64,000 nucleotides of DNA, taken from positions 16,494,126 through 16,558,125 of the forward strand of contig NC_040025.1 in NCBI RefSeq assembly GCF_000972845.2, written 5' to 3'. Under the pieces are notes generated by a model. It saw only the letters and a list, made by a program, of their open reading frames with translations. It did no database searches and was not told where the DNA came from. The stretch comes from Larimichthys crocea. Its lineage: Eukaryota > Chordata > Actinopteri > Sciaenidae. Of this stretch, positions 1-11,960 are shown piece after piece. The translations under genes and the position numbers were made by a program. How positions within the stretch are numbered: the stretch's first letter is position 1; each line of letters opens with the position of its first letter.

Positions 1-59
1 AACGATACCATTGGCTGTCGTGTGTGACAATCTGCCAATAAAAATCAGCCAGCACTTTT

Positions 60-252
60 TTGTTCTCCTCCGATCTACATAGATCTCATTAGTCGCCTCT
101 GTGAACTCTGAATGGCGGAAATCGAGTAAATGTAAGTGGAGTGGAAGTAAAAAGTCGGCTGAAAAATAATTACTCCAGTGACGTATAGATACCAAAAAAT
201 TCTACTCAAGTAAGGTAACGCAGTATTTGTTTTTCGTTACTTGACACCTCTG
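60..252 (-). repeat. Degraded hAT-like interspersed fish repeat
   Basis: The stretch ends in a terminal-inverted-repeat-like sequence whose reverse complement begins CAGAGGTGTCAAGTAACG. Inside are tracts of the 'tactccagt...ctactcaagtaa' kind that I recognise from abundant non-autonomous DNA transposons in teleosts. Only one end is clear and the left boundary is approximate. It lies in the last-but-one intron of birc5 and has no coding capacity. Confidence 0.5.
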
Positions 253-277
253 ATTATACTACTATGTAGTAAGTATA

Positions 278-327
278 GTAATAATAATAATAATAATAAG
301 AATATAATAATAATAATAATAATAATA
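278..327. repeat. (AAT)n microsatellite
   Basis: An imperfect run of AAT/ATA trinucleotides, interrupted once near 300. It produces spurious Ile/Tyr-rich reading frames on the - strand. Confidence 0.9.
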
Positions 328-1173
328 CATAGAAATGTGTCCTGTGCAATGTGTGCAATATGTACACATGTATAAATATATGGTCACAGCCCATATCCAT
401 AACACGATTCTATTTGATATAGCCTGCAGTGCACCAATCAAGAATAAAAAGAAAACATGGCTGCCACGTAAAGTTGATCCTATTACCAATCCCCACTCAG
501 ATGCAAATAGTATAGCTGCAAAACAAAATAGGATCTTTTTGTTATATTGTGTTTTTGCTTTCACGGAATATTGATTGAACTGAATTTACTCAAGGCACTT
601 TTGAATGCACTGGATCGTTTTATGATTTTGGGCTGTTTTGCTTCTATAACATGTTTCTTACAAAGAGAAGGACCAAAAAAAAAATGCCCAAAATATTTAG
701 TTTATTATACTAAACTTTGCTATTTGTATCTGAGTATTTCTTCTAAATCCACCAAAAGTTAGCAGGTTTTTTTAGCCTGTTCACTGTAGTGTCTTGCAAA
801 GTATTTTACAATATGTTTCTTTTTTTTTTCCTCATACCATGGGCCATACATCTCTACTTCAGTAGTTTCTTACATAGGGGTTTGTTTCCTCTATTATAGG
901 CTGATTTATTTAACTTTTTTTTTCATAAAAACATGGAAAAATGTATTAATTTTTCTTGTAGAGGACTTGATTCAATGTTCAGATTTCTGCTCAAGAAATG
1001 TATCCAGCACATTTTAATTAGATATTATCTCATTTGCATATTTAAACATACAATTAAAAAAAAAACGTTTTATGGTTATCTGTTACTTTAAATGTTTACT
1101 TTATTCACCTGCAGTGTCTCCCCTCTCTGCTGCATTAAGATATTGTGTCCTTCATAACATTTTCTCTGCCCAG
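328..1173. other. birc5 intron, AT-rich, no other feature
   Basis: AT-rich sequence upstream of the birc5 exon at 1174. I looked for the upstream BIR exon (Cys-Cys zinc ligands and a GWEPDDDP-type motif) and did not see it, so it must lie outside the window or be missing. The last 15 bases are a normal pyrimidine-rich splice acceptor. Confidence 0.6.
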
Positions 1174-1469
1174 GTCTGAGCACACAAAACGCTCACCTAA
1201 CTGTGGATTCTTAACCATGAAGAAAGACTTCACCGAACTAACTGTGGCTGAATTCTATCATATGGAAAAGGAGAGGCTAAAAGTCTACCATGTAAGTGGT
1301 CCCTACTGTCTGTGTACATTGTGTGCAGTGAAGAGAGATTTTTGCTTAAATACTCATGCAGAGGTTTTCTTTCCTCTAGAGAAAGGTTTATCATAAGAAG
1401 ATGGCATATTTGCGGGATGACATTGACCATACGCTTGAGAGCCTTAAATCTCAGTTGGACTCCATATAG
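1174..1469 (+). CDS. birc5: Survivin, last two coding exons (partial gene)
   Basis: The 3' end of baculoviral IAP repeat-containing 5, the chromosomal passenger subunit that links Aurora B to the centromere and also inhibits apoptosis. Exon A (1174-1291) follows a cag acceptor, begins with one base completing a codon and ends at CAT|gtaagt. It encodes SEHTKRSPNCGFLTMKK, matching the end of the survivin BIR domain. The last two zinc ligands are in the family spacing His-x6-Cys. Exon B (1380-1469) follows ctctag in phase 0 and encodes the C-terminal helix, ending LDSI and a TAG stop at 1467-1469. The front of the BIR domain is off the window to the left. The helix is shorter and more divergent than the mammalian one; teleosts have birc5a and birc5b, and the link to neurod4 suggests birc5b. 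Family assignment is confident, paralogue less so. Confidence 0.8.
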
Positions 1470-1566
1470 TGAAATCAAAATTCCAGATTTTATTGCCACA
1501 CTGTGGGTGTATGAAGAGCCTGAAGTCTTGATTTACTAGTTTGTTGTAATGACAGTTTAAAATATC

Positions 1567-1572
1567 AATAAA
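1567..1572 (+). terminator. birc5 polyadenylation signal
   Basis: A canonical AATAAA lies 98 bases after the birc5 stop codon and is followed by T-rich sequence, consistent with a short 3' UTR. Confidence 0.65.
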
Positions 1573-4500
1573 GTTTTGAGGAATATTACACTTTATTTGT
1601 AGTGTTATCTTTAACCACAAGATGGTGCTTTTGCACTAAAGCTACAGTCTCCCCATGTCTCAGGCACACTTTCTGGAGTTTCCAATCCCAAGCTCAAAAT
1701 CTTCACAAAGGCGATCTGAAATGAAAGCTCACATTGAGCAGGATAACAATGTGGGCTATATTCCCTCTTTTCAACCAAATACTTACCATTTTCCTGAACG
1801 TGCCACCATCCCTACCACCTCTTTTCAAACCTTGACCCTGGACAGATGGCCTGAAGCCCCTCCCATTCCATACCAACTGTTGCCCCAGTAACATCTGTTA
1901 CATATAGAGGGACAGTGTGCACTGAGAGGGCTCACCAGGACACTTGCGTAACCTTGTAAGGAGGACTGAGATTTGGGAAAGATGCTGCAGCTAACAATGG
2001 AAATTGTGGAAAACATGCTCATGCAGCAAACACTGTCACATCGTAATACTTCACTGCTCTTCACTAGCATTTCAGGAACAAACAATAACATTATTTGGTG
2101 TAAAGTCTTTAGAGTTTTTAATGTAGCAGAAACAAGGGATGTTGGTCTCAGTTTGTGTGAGTCTTACCCTGTGTCTGTTGGGAGGGCTGTACGGATGGAG
2201 AGCAGGATTAAAAGATGCTATCCCTTCCACTGTTCTGGATTAATGTCTAACACTCTGGCCACTGAGCTCAGATCAGCTCCTTTAATTCTCCTTTATCCGC
2301 TGCTGTAGAGCAAATTGAAGAGGGAATATTTTTAGCCCAAAAAGTAAAATACCCATAGGTGATGTAACCTTTCGAATATAACTGTTATGCTTCAAATTCA
2401 GGTTATTTTTAATGCTCTAAAATTGATGCTGTTTGGAGTTTTTTTCCTCAGTCATTCATGCTTTGCTGTCATGGATAAAAGTATTAATTTTGTATTCACT
2501 AGATGTAGCTGCCTTAGACAAACCTCCACTGTACCCAATAAAATACAGTTTACTAATGAGACATTGGTATTGAAATTTAGTTAGGTAAGTGGTATGGTAT
2601 TTGCATAAGTACACTGATTATAAAAAGACTTTACAGTAATTGCTAATGTAACTCTAATCAGGGTTTATATCCCCATCTCGTGTAAATCCACTTATTTATG
2701 TGTGCTCCAGAAAAATGAACAAAGAAAAAGGCATGGCGTGACTTCTGTCCCTGAGGGGCACAGATGTGATAGATGGGCTTATCTGTGGGAATGGTGCAAA
2801 ACTGATTTGATTGGATAATAACTAAGGTGTGGGGGGTTTGGCTGTATATGTTTTCCCCCGCCTCAGTTTTATAGCAATTATAATTTTATTTAGAAATAGA
2901 CTATTTAAATTGAGTCATTACGTTAATAGAAGTCTGCATTGCACTACAGCACTTCTCTGATATAATTAATACTGTGACAAAGGATGCACCAGTGGCCTCC
3001 ACTGCAGTTTTCTAATTAATGAGTTTCTGCTAAACAAACTGTAAACAGTGAGTGTAGCAGATGGATAAACGGACAGATGTTACTAACAGAAAGTTTACAA
3101 CCTGAGCTTTCCATCAAGCCCCATCTGTTGCTCCTGCGCCCGGTACCTCCCCTCTACCCTCCTCCAATGCTTCGCTTCTCTCCTCATCAGCATCTATCAC
3201 CAAACCCCTCTCCCCTGATGCTCCAAACACTGCACCACCCTAAATGAATGACAACAGCATTTACCCTCTTGCATGACCTGCTTTAACCCATAATAAACAA
3301 CCCTAATACTAAATGAACGATATATCATAACTGAGCACTAGGGATTTAAACATCTTACATATTTCTCACTGTAAGTTTTCTTTCTTTTTCTTTTTTTTTT
3401 AAAGCTTTGCTGGTTTGTTTCACTCTGAGACGTACTTGAGAATACACAAAGCACGATAAATGATTATATGGCATGTATACGGACCAGCTGACAGAGAGGC
3501 CTACACTGCACAGTGATTCTGAACCAAAGCCATGTGAATGTGTCTAGATCACGCTGAATTTAGAGACAGATTACCACAGCATAGGGACTCTCCAAGATAC
3601 ACTCTTCCTTGCATTATAATTAGGAAGAATCTTAAAGCCCTTTTCAGTTTTTTTCTCTCCCTCCTCCACCTCTAATGTTCTCTCACGTCTCTGGCAGTAG
3701 GGCATGCTGGCTGCTTGCGCTCTCAGACACCGTGGCCCTCCTACCTTGGCTGTTTTTTTGTGCCCTCTCCGAAAGGGACCTCCATCTGTCCCTACACTCA
3801 GCCCATTGTGGTGTCCCAAAGCCCAGCAACTTTCACAATGCAATGGGCGTGCAAGGGGGGGAGGCAGGGTAAACACGACAGCATCCAGATCCCATTAGAA
3901 GCTCTTTAACTCCTACACCCTAATACTCTCAGAGAACTCTGGGAGGAGAAGGCCCACCCCTTATTCTCATGCACACAATGTCACCTTTTACATCCACTCC
4001 AATAGGTAATGAGTCCACGAGCTGCCCTCTTTCCTCCCCTCCCATCTCCTTTTTTCTCTTGCATCAGTAGAATAAGCTCAACTCAAATTTTCTTTAGCAT
4101 TATTCTTTCTGAACATATCAACATAGTTATTTGAATAACTATTTATTTGAAATATCCGTATTTATTATTATACATATTTTACAAAAGGGAACAGTGCTGT
4201 TATTAGATGGTGGTAGAGAACCATCCTTGGATATTGTTGGATTTCATTTTATTAATGTCTCACTGTTCAATTCATAAATGATGGTCTAGTCTGGTGTTAT
4301 GCTGTAAGCAGGGTCAGGAAAAGTTAAAGTTTTGTTCATTTATATTTAATTGCTTCCACCATGCTGACCATGACCAACCCCGTCATCATTTTAACCCACC
4401 CCCCTCCATTCCCTACATTTTCTCATAACGCCACCCTTGCCATCTTTCATTGTTTTCCTCTGTCTTTCCCACATCTCTTTCTCCATCCATCTCCTCAGTC

Positions 4501-6799
4501 TTTCTTCTACCAGCTGCTCTTCTAAGTCTAGGGAGTCTCTCTTTCGGGGTGCTCCACCTCTCAACCTGGGCACTCATATCCCCATGCTCCCCACAGAAGC
4601 GTGTGTGTGCATGTGTTATGCTTGTGCACTGTGGCCCAAGAGGAGGAGGGGGGGGAATCACTGTGTTCGCCCCAGCTTAAAGGCAGAGGGATTACCGGCA
4701 CACAGACACTGATTAAAGCCTTCCAGCCTCCTATGGCCCCATTAATACAATCTTAATCACAATGCTTTATCTCTCTATCTAGCTCCTATGGATCAGGACC
4801 TTTTCATTTTAGTGGGAGCCACTCTTGTTTGGCCAGTGGATTAAGTGTGCTGCACACAGAAACTTGTATGTACAAGAGAGCGAGAAGGAAAGCAAGCAAG
4901 CTAACTCTTAGCTCAGATGTTTTTTTGTTTGTTGGTTTTGTTTTGTTTTTTGTCAATGGTGCCAGTTTTTTCTGCCAAAATTAATTTTATGTTGAATCAT
5001 TTTAAATTGATTAGATACCCTCATGTTTATTGGCAAAAACTACAAAGACTACAAAAGTTTAGGAATCAAGAGCAAGATGTATAGTGTAGTATCAACTACT
5101 GTTAACAACTATTAATTCTCTGTGGGTTGATATCTGACATGACCTCACTCTCCCAGGGGATTTAGCTACAGGTCGCACTCTGCAATCTGCCGTCTCGGCC
5201 AAGAAGGCATTGCAGAGCATGAGCTCCCTTCCTGTTAAGAGACCCTCTTTCCCTTATCATAAATAAGAGCCACTTAATACTCTCAGTCTGCATTTGCTGT
5301 AAAGTCAGGATTTTTTTGCAGTATTTTGTAGAAAAGAATACAAGTTTAAAACAATACTAAAGCCAAAACATGTTTTAATCTAATAACATGCATATATCTT
5401 TTCTATATCTTGATAAATTGTTCCATGTATCTATAAAATTACTTCTCCACCATCATGCCCCAATCTCCCGAGACTGTCCTGCATCTCTCTTTTTTGTAAT
5501 CTTGTATCCAAAGTTAATTTACGTGGATTATTTCCATATCCATCCACTCATGTTTTTGGACTCAGGAGGATAATCCACATACCCTGCCCCCCCACATCAC
5601 CACCATTTTTGCCATAACAAAACGGCAAAGACACAAAGAGGGTGTGCGCCAGCGAACTCTGCCAGTACTTTCTCATAGGCCAAATGTCTGCCTGTGTGTA
5701 AAGCAATGTGTCATTCCTATACCAGGGCTGACACAGGGGAGCAGAGAGGACAAACTTGTGAATGAGGAGCAAGGACCCCAGTCACCTCTCCTGCCCTCTC
5801 CTTCTTTTTCCTCTTCTCATCTTTCCCCCAACACACCCTTTCCCTCTCTCATCCCTCTCTCATGCCCTCACTCTCTTCTCTCCCTCTGTCTCTATATGCC
5901 CAAATTGGCCCAGCTGTCCATCAGCCCTCCCGCAGTTCCCCCAGCTGTCTGCCCTCCCCGAACGAGAAGCCCTACAACAATACAGGTCACAGGTCAAGAG
6001 AAAGAACAGGCTGCGTTTACAATGGACCAGTGGCGCCCAGTAAAACAATAATTCCCTTTTTCTCTTCCACCATTTTTCCACTGTGTTGCCAGGACTGGAA
6101 AAGACAAACCTTTGGAGAGAGAGCTGAAGAGGGGGAAGTCCTCTTTGGACAACAGCCTCTGAGGCACCTTCCCTTTTTTACAATTGCCTTAAGGACCACA
6201 GTGATAAACACACTTGAACACACCAGCACTTGCTCTCACCTCTCCCTCTTTACACCCTGCCACCCCTTTCTTTGTCTATTTCAAGAGCCATCATGCTCTT
6301 CAACATAATTATTAAAGTCAAGATTGACTTTTTCCCAGTGATATAAATGTTAGGAACCATGCCAGTTTGAGTTGGTCAGGAATTAGGGATCAGAATAGTG
6401 TATCTTTTATTCACTCTATGCTGAACTGTCAACTTACACATACTGTGTGTTGAGGTTAGTCAAAATTATATATATAAAAAAAAAGTGTCAGATCAGTTAA
6501 TTTATAACATCCATATGCCGTGTCTCTGAACAGAAACCTGGTGCTTTTCTCTCTTTGAGTTAATGTGAATGTGAATGAATTGAAAGAATAAAAAAAGAAC
6601 TCTTGCCCCACAGTGTTTTGGCATGAGCTACATGGGAAAATGGGACATGTGGGAGAGTGAGAGTGAACGGCAGAGACTCAGAAAGGCTTCTGTGACACAT
6701 TCACCTGTTCCCTAGAGCTGTTTTCCCATGGCCTACAACAGCCTCCTGCCTGACCTGACAGACACTCCAGAGCAAGCCTCTGACATCATACACATATGT
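1573..6799. other. Intergenic DNA between birc5 and neurod4
   Basis: The two flanking genes point towards each other. Open frames here (for example 1655-1891 and 4413-4712) overlap others on the opposite strand, lack splice support and resemble no family I know. Pyrimidine-rich stretches occur around 3640-3680, 4380-4510 and 5780-5900. No gene is supported. Confidence 0.6.
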
Positions 6800-6802
6800 G
6801 CG

Positions 6803-6866
<64 letters not shown>

Positions 6867-6879
6867 CGCACACACACGC

Positions 6880-6920
<41 letters not shown>
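6800..6920. repeat. (CG)5(CA)n microsatellite
   Basis: About 120 bases of alternating purine-pyrimidine sequence: a short CG run followed by a long CA run with a few CG interruptions. The Thr-His and Cys-Val frames across it are repeat artefacts. Confidence 0.95.
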
Positions 6921-6921
<1 letters not shown>

Positions 6922-7161
6922 CTAGCAACAGACCTCTGTTGCCTGGCTACAAAGTACTGCTTTATTCCAGCAAGTTAGTCTTGAACATTTTTATTCGTTT
7001 TAATTTGTGTGTTCATGTTAGTTATTAAAAAACTTGGATACATTTTCTTTAATATACATTTTTAGTTTCCTATTGTTGTTTGTATATGCCTTCATATCAA
7101 AATTGTGATGATTGATGGTTGTGATGGTTGTTTTACTTGTTTTAGATCTGCACACGCAAGC

Positions 7162-7207
7162 GTTTTAATGAATTGGTATGATAGTGATCATACCAATTCA
7201 TTAAAAC
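7162..7207. repeat. Perfect 21-bp inverted repeat (hairpin)
   Basis: The arms at 7162-7182 and 7187-7207 are perfectly complementary (left arm begins gttttaatgaattggtatga) and are separated by the 4-base loop agtg. It lies between the ends of the convergent birc5 and neurod4 genes. No flanking duplication or tRNA/miRNA family was recognised. Confidence 0.85.
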
Positions 7208-7592
7208 ATCTGAGGCTTAATGTGTGCAAAGGGAACTTTCATAGTGAGTGTGATGTGTGAGCTGGCCATTGATTCCTATGTTCAAAATAACTACAATCAT
7301 TAATTTACCTAATTTGGCTTTTGTTGTGAAATTACAGAAAATAATCTTGTTTGTGGTGCCGAACCAGGTTTTCACCACAGTTGTTAAGTTAGTTAGTAGT
7401 ACAATTCAAAAAGAAGTATTTTAATGGAAACCTCACTACATAATCAATATTCAGCTGTTGTAAAATATTGGCTCTGCATTGAGTGACATGAATGTTTTGT
7501 TAAACTAAAAGTTAAGTACAGGATGGCAGCATGGCAGAAAAAAGCCACAAACAAATATTGTTACTATGGAAATAGCATATAATATAAGAATA

Positions 7593-7598
7593 TTTATT
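7593..7598 (-). terminator. Candidate neurod4 distal polyadenylation signal
   Basis: TTTATT on the + strand, i.e. AATAAA on the coding strand, about 730 bases past the neurod4 stop. A nearer candidate is at 8254-8259 and another near 8090. The one used cannot be decided from sequence. Confidence 0.35.
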
Positions 7599-8253
7599 CA
7601 ATTAAGTGCGAAACAGTAAAATATTTACAGTAATAACAGTACAGTGACAAAATATGGTGACACCAAATGAACAAGTACCTGAAAGACCTCAAATAAATAA
7701 TTTAAATACAGTACAGCTGCCAGTGACTGACAACAGACCGAGAAACAGTAAAACAAAAACTGCTGAGAAAAATATAAAAAACAAGACGTTAACAAAATAA
7801 ATATTAAATACAGATATAAATAAATGCATTGCTTTTTCTTATGGTGAGGGGAACATTGGTTGTAGGCCTCAGCACACAATTTAGGTTTAGGTTACTTTTT
7901 TTTATCAGTTTCTTTTGATATGCAGATATGTTTTTGTTCAATCCTTACACTTGCACAGAAACATCTTTGTAATGCTTAGGCATGGATATCTGATTTGGTA
8001 AAATCATCTTTAGTCATTTGTAACAACTGAGGGGGCAACTTTTTCAGAAAAAATACAATCCAAATACCAACATATAATCATGACAAAAAATAATAAATAA
8101 AACATTAAAAGTTATGGGTGCGTGTTTGTATCAGGTAGATTGAGTTGAGGTGTTGAGTCTCTGAGCATTCAGTGCTCTCCCAGAGTACTAGACAACTTAA
8201 TTCAAACCATTTTCTCTATACAGTTAGTACAATGGCCATCATTTTTACAACAG

Positions 8254-8259
8254 TTTATT
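8254..8259 (-). terminator. Proximal AATAAA after neurod4
   Basis: AATAAA on the - strand about 65 bases after the stop codon, giving an unusually short 3' UTR if used. Confidence 0.3.
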
Positions 8260-8322
8260 CAAGGGCAGCCAGTTCCATAGCAGACTCAATCACTGGTCCT
8301 CTCAACTGTTCATGGTCACACT

Positions 8323-9396
8323 TCAGATAGTGCCCATCTGAGAGGTGATCAGGTGAGATGGAGTGAAGGAGTCAAAGGCCACATCTAGGGGCAGCTCATA
8401 GCGTGAAGCCTGAAAAAGTGGGTGGCCCTGTGGCCCCACTGGCAGGCCAGCAGATGTGGAAGTGGGGTAATGGTGGGATGAGAGGTAGTGGGCATGATGT
8501 CCTGGGTGGGGTGTGTAGTTTCTCTCTGACTCATGGGGAGAAGTCTCTTGCTTCAAGGCAAAGTTGCCACTGATGCTCAGAGGGGGAGTGAGAGGCCCAT
8601 CGTATGGTGGGGTGCCACTGCTGCATTCGTTAGGGGAGGGGTTGTCATATACAGGCCCCTTGAATCCCTTCATGTGGAGAAGGTGGGAAGCCTCCAGGGA
8701 GCCATAGGGGGGGCTGGGAAGGCCTGGAGATGGGTAGCTGAGGGTATGGCCAGCCTGACCCCCCACACCACCGACCCCTGGGCCTCCACACTTGTCTTCC
8801 AGCTTGTTGAGAATCATCGGACTTTGTTCCAGCTGCAAGCAGCCAGCCACAAGGTTACTGGTGGGCTGAGACAGACCTTTACACAGCATCTCCACAAAGC
8901 CATGGCTCTCTGTGGACTGGCCACTCTCAAGCACTTCTGACAGAGCCCAGATGTAGTTGCGGGCCAACCGTAGAGTCTCAATCTTTGACAGCTTCTGTGT
9001 TTTGGAGTAGCAGGGCATCACTCTGCGCAGACTATCCAGGGCATCGTTCAGCCCGTGCATACGTGAGCGTTCTCTGGCATTGGCTTTAACTCGCCGGGCG
9101 CGAAACCGCTCTTGTCTAGCTTTGGTCATCTTCTTCTTCTTAGGGCCTCTCCTTTTGGGAGCGTTTTCTCCATTTGGTCCAATCTCCTCCTCCTCATCCT
9201 CCTCTTCTTCCTCCATATCCTCACTGCCCATTTCTGTGCAGGAGTGGATTCGGCTCCCTACAGTCAGGCCATGGTGCCCCCTCATCTCTGGGCTTTCCTC
9301 TCCATCCTGAGAGCTGCCATCTTCATCCTCCAGCCAGCTGAGGGAACTCACCAGCTCACTGACATCCCCACTCTTTCCAAATGGTTTGGTCATCAT
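8323..9396 (-). CDS. neurod4: Neurogenic differentiation factor 4 (proneural bHLH)
   Basis: A 357-residue class A-type bHLH transcription factor of the NeuroD family (Math3/Ath3). It is expected to bind CANNTG E-boxes with E-proteins in the nucleus and drive neuronal differentiation, including retinal cells. Visible parts: a short N-terminus ([16 protein letters not shown]), an acidic Glu run at about 59-71, a basic nuclear-localisation stretch [10 protein letters not shown] at 81-90, the bHLH at about 103-157 with [15 protein letters not shown], and the NeuroD-specific region after it ([20 protein letters not shown]). Further on are [17 protein letters not shown]-like and [11 protein letters not shown] blocks typical of NEUROD4. 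The whole coding region is one exon, as in the family. A cttcag acceptor lies 6 bases before the ATG (9403-9408), so the 5' leader is split. Serine in RERSRMH replaces the usual Asn/Thr. Family and paralogue are confident. Confidence 0.95.
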   Translation of the reverse strand: MMTKPFGKSGDVSELVSSLSWLEDEDGSSQDGEESPEMRGHHGLTVGSRIHSCTEMGSEDMEEEEEDEEEEIGPNGENAPKRRGPKKKKMTKARQERFRARRVKANARERSRMHGLNDALDSLRRVMPCYSKTQKLSKIETLRLARNYIWALSEVLESGQSTESHGFVEMLCKGLSQPTSNLVAGCLQLEQSPMILNKLEDKCGGPGVGGVGGQAGHTLSYPSPGLPSPPYGSLEASHLLHMKGFKGPVYDNPSPNECSSGTPPYDGPLTPPLSISGNFALKQETSPHESERNYTPHPGHHAHYLSSHHYPTSTSAGLPVGPQGHPLFQASRYELPLDVAFDSFTPSHLITSQMGTI

Positions 9397-9402
9397 TTTG
9401 AT

Positions 9403-10287
9403 CTGAAGATATGACAGAAAAAAATGAGTGAGTCAACAGATACAGCCTTAGTTGTTTAATATTTGTAAATTTAATTCATGATGCTAATATGCTCCTATAC
9501 TCCTAATAGGTATTTTATAGTATGGTTGATTGGGGACAGGAACTAGAAGTCTTGTCCTATGGAGAGTCAGTCCTCTCATTTCAGCACTGCAGTGTGGACA
9601 GCTCACTTGGCTCTAACATACTAAAGCTATTTGGAAGAAACCCTGTAACTATTTAAAATGTTTTATATTTTCATATGAAAAAATTCAGAATATCACAATT
9701 TGGGGATAAGCTGGCTAAATGTGGTGATGTCTCTACAGAGACGCAGTCAATCTGGGACACGACGGGATTTACTCAGCATATAAAGCTCAAAGATTAAATA
9801 GGCAACACACAAGTGGGCGAGCCACCCACATACTGTTTATAACGTACTTCTCAGTTTTTTTAAAAGTTTATAAAAATGTTTTAAACTACAATAGTACATT
9901 TTGTTGCAGAAAAAATGCAGCCATATAGCACAAACGTTATAAGAACCACTTTTTGTGAAACAGACCTGGAAGAGAATCTCCCATTGTTTTGGGAAAAAAC
10001 TGTCACAGTTAATTATTGTGCACTAATGCGTAAAAGTGGAACAGATTATTGTAATTTATGAATTCAGAACTTGCACGCAACTGTGTCTGGGCTTTATAGC
10101 CTATAAATGAACATAATTAGCAACTGCAAATATAATTTCTTTTCAGTTTATCAAAAAAACGACTATGAAATAAAGAAAAAGAATACAAGTGCACCGATAT
10201 GTGCTGAATTGAAGAGAAAATTTGGTTTACGAATAAGATAATCTTTGGATTATTCTGGACTGAAAATAAACAAATGTGTAACCTCAC
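9403..10287 (-). other. neurod4 intron 1 (5' UTR intron)
   Basis: Bounded on the - strand by cag|gtgag at 10288/10287 and ctt-cag at 9408-9403. NEUROD genes commonly carry one intron in the leader directly before the coding exon. AT-rich, no other feature seen. Confidence 0.7.
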
Positions 10288-10480
10288 CTGTTTGGATTCA
10301 CCGCTTGCTCTGCGCAAAATAGCCTCACAGAAAAAAATCTGGCTAATTTAAGAAAAAAAATTTCAGCAACTAAGAAATTAGTCCAGAGTCGCTGCTTTTC
10401 TCTCTTCGTGCATCCACCAATGTCCCAAACTCTTGTGCTCCCTCAGATAGCCATCAGTGCTCATGGAACTTTCATCCCCA
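10288..10480 (-). other. neurod4: neurod4 non-coding exon 1 (approximate)
   Basis: The exon is inferred from the strong donor CAG|GTGAG at its 3' edge and the matching acceptor just before the neurod4 ATG. The start is not defined: no TATA box is evident. A short upstream reading frame lies in this region; its in-frame ATGs are at about 10463 and 10561, and it stops at 10378. Confidence 0.5.
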
Positions 10481-10519
10481 AATGGCACGACCGGGCTGCT
10501 TTTTTTGCCTTTAGCCGGG

Positions 10520-10700
10520 TAAGCCCCTCCCACGTGTGCCCCACCCACCATCAACTCAACCAAACGCGCGTGGCGGGCTCGTGGCCAAAAGTTTCACCCA
10601 GTGAATGAGTGAGGGCCAGAGAGTGCGCGCGCCCCTGTGCACGTGTAAGGAGTGCTCATTTACAAATTAATGAGGAGCACTAACACGTGCACAGTTCCTG
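10520..10700 (-). promoter_or_regulatory. Putative neurod4 promoter with CACGTG E-boxes
   Basis: A GC-richer block immediately upstream of exon 1 contains CACGTG at 10531-10536. It also holds a pair of inverted GTGCACGTGT elements at 10637-10646 and 10683-10692, each with a CACGTG core. Such E/N-box-like sites are bound by bHLH or Hes/Myc-type factors. Use as a promoter is inferred from position only. Confidence 0.45.
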
Positions 10701-11750
10701 AAAAACTAAGAGGGTGAAAAAAAAGTGCGCACATTAGACACACTAAGATGACTATGATCCTAAATATGGAAGCATAAATGAGGACTCTTGAAGGAGAATA
10801 TCTGATGTTACATTTGACCTTTAGGCACAGACGCACATCCAATTTTCCCTACACCACACAAAGGCTAACTTTTTTTTTAAACTACATCTCATTCTGATAA
10901 TCTGCCAATATTTAGGCTTAACAACTGAATATTTATTTGAGATAACAGCAGACAGTGTTCGTATTTTTGTCCTCTTCACCTGTGACCTTTTATATATGTC
11001 AGAATCTAACGGTCACAGATTTCGTTTTAACGCCCAATGTAGGATCATGTTGCGGCCACATCCGACCGAAATTAAGTCCTGCATAATATCCTAAAAGCGA
11101 ACATTATACACCATCCTCTTCTTTACTTTGAAATGTGGGACTAACCACAAAAAGTCTCAGAGACAGTTGTGTTTTAATACCGTGTGTTAACTTTATTAAT
11201 CGACTCTCTTCATTAGTCGGTTGGATTAGGAATTTTCCACTTAATTAAACACAGTGTAGGCTTTGGTCTTCGCTGCGTAAAGAGACGCTCTTCCATGTGT
11301 GCGTATTTAAGTGATTTTGACAGCTTCGTGTGCAGAGAGCAGGTGTGTGCGTTGTTCACCCAGTTATTCAATTGTTTTCTTTTATTTTTAGCGTCATATT
11401 CTGTCCCCACGGGCTATCTGATTATCGAATCGATTTGTGCAATGACGAGCAAACAGGTACTTGCTGGTGCGCTTAAAGACAAGCCAAGAGAGGCACAATT
11501 TATAAAGCTATTAGCCAATCAGTGATATATTAAATATTAAGACAGACTGTGTGCTATTTTAAATTTTTATTTTAATTATAATTTTTATGTTTGTTTTTGT
11601 ATGATGTAGTTTCATCAACACAGTGAAGACTTGACTTCTCATCGCATCCCCTAAATGTCTTAAACGACTATATGGCCTTTATTGTTGTTACACTAATCGT
11701 ATCTCAATATTGAGCATTTGCCCCAGTTTTGACAACAAATGCCTCGGCAT
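10700..11750. other. neurod4 upstream intergenic DNA
   Basis: AT-rich sequence with no supported gene. The frames found here overlap on both strands and show no family resemblance. Confidence 0.5.
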
Positions 11751-11754
11751 AATA

Positions 11755-11960
11755 AACGCCCGCCAGTCCTCGTGCGTGGCGAGCCGCAGCGCAGTGGGGG
11801 TCTATTGTCATCACTGGCCATTGACAGCCGGGGTCTCGCGAGCCGCACGTGCCCCCGCATTGATCCCATTGTGCGCGCGATTGCGCACAGCTGTGCTCGA
11901 GACTGAGGGAAAGAGACTGAACTTTGCCAACTACACCGTGGGCTCTCCGTGTTTCTGAGT
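11755..11960. promoter_or_regulatory. CpG-rich island upstream of neurod4
   Basis: A sharp CpG-dense block in otherwise CpG-poor DNA. It contains tctattgtc and ggccattgac SOX-like cores, gccgcacgtgccc, and CCCATTGTGCGCGCGAT at 11865-11881. It could be a distal enhancer or an unmethylated island; no transcript is supported. Confidence 0.4.

Noticed and set aside
1655..1891. 78-codon frame just after birc5
   Set aside because: Starts 83 bases past the birc5 polyadenylation signal, has an antisense partner frame and matches no family I know.
6701..7028. Long Thr-His / Cys-Val reading frames on both strands
   Set aside because: They are translations of the CA/GT microsatellite. The same applies to frames at 28677-29233, 36710-36972 and 41860-42347.
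8533..9414. Open frames on the + strand across neurod4
   Set aside because: Antisense shadows of the neurod4 coding exon; the Ser-rich run mirrors the Glu run.
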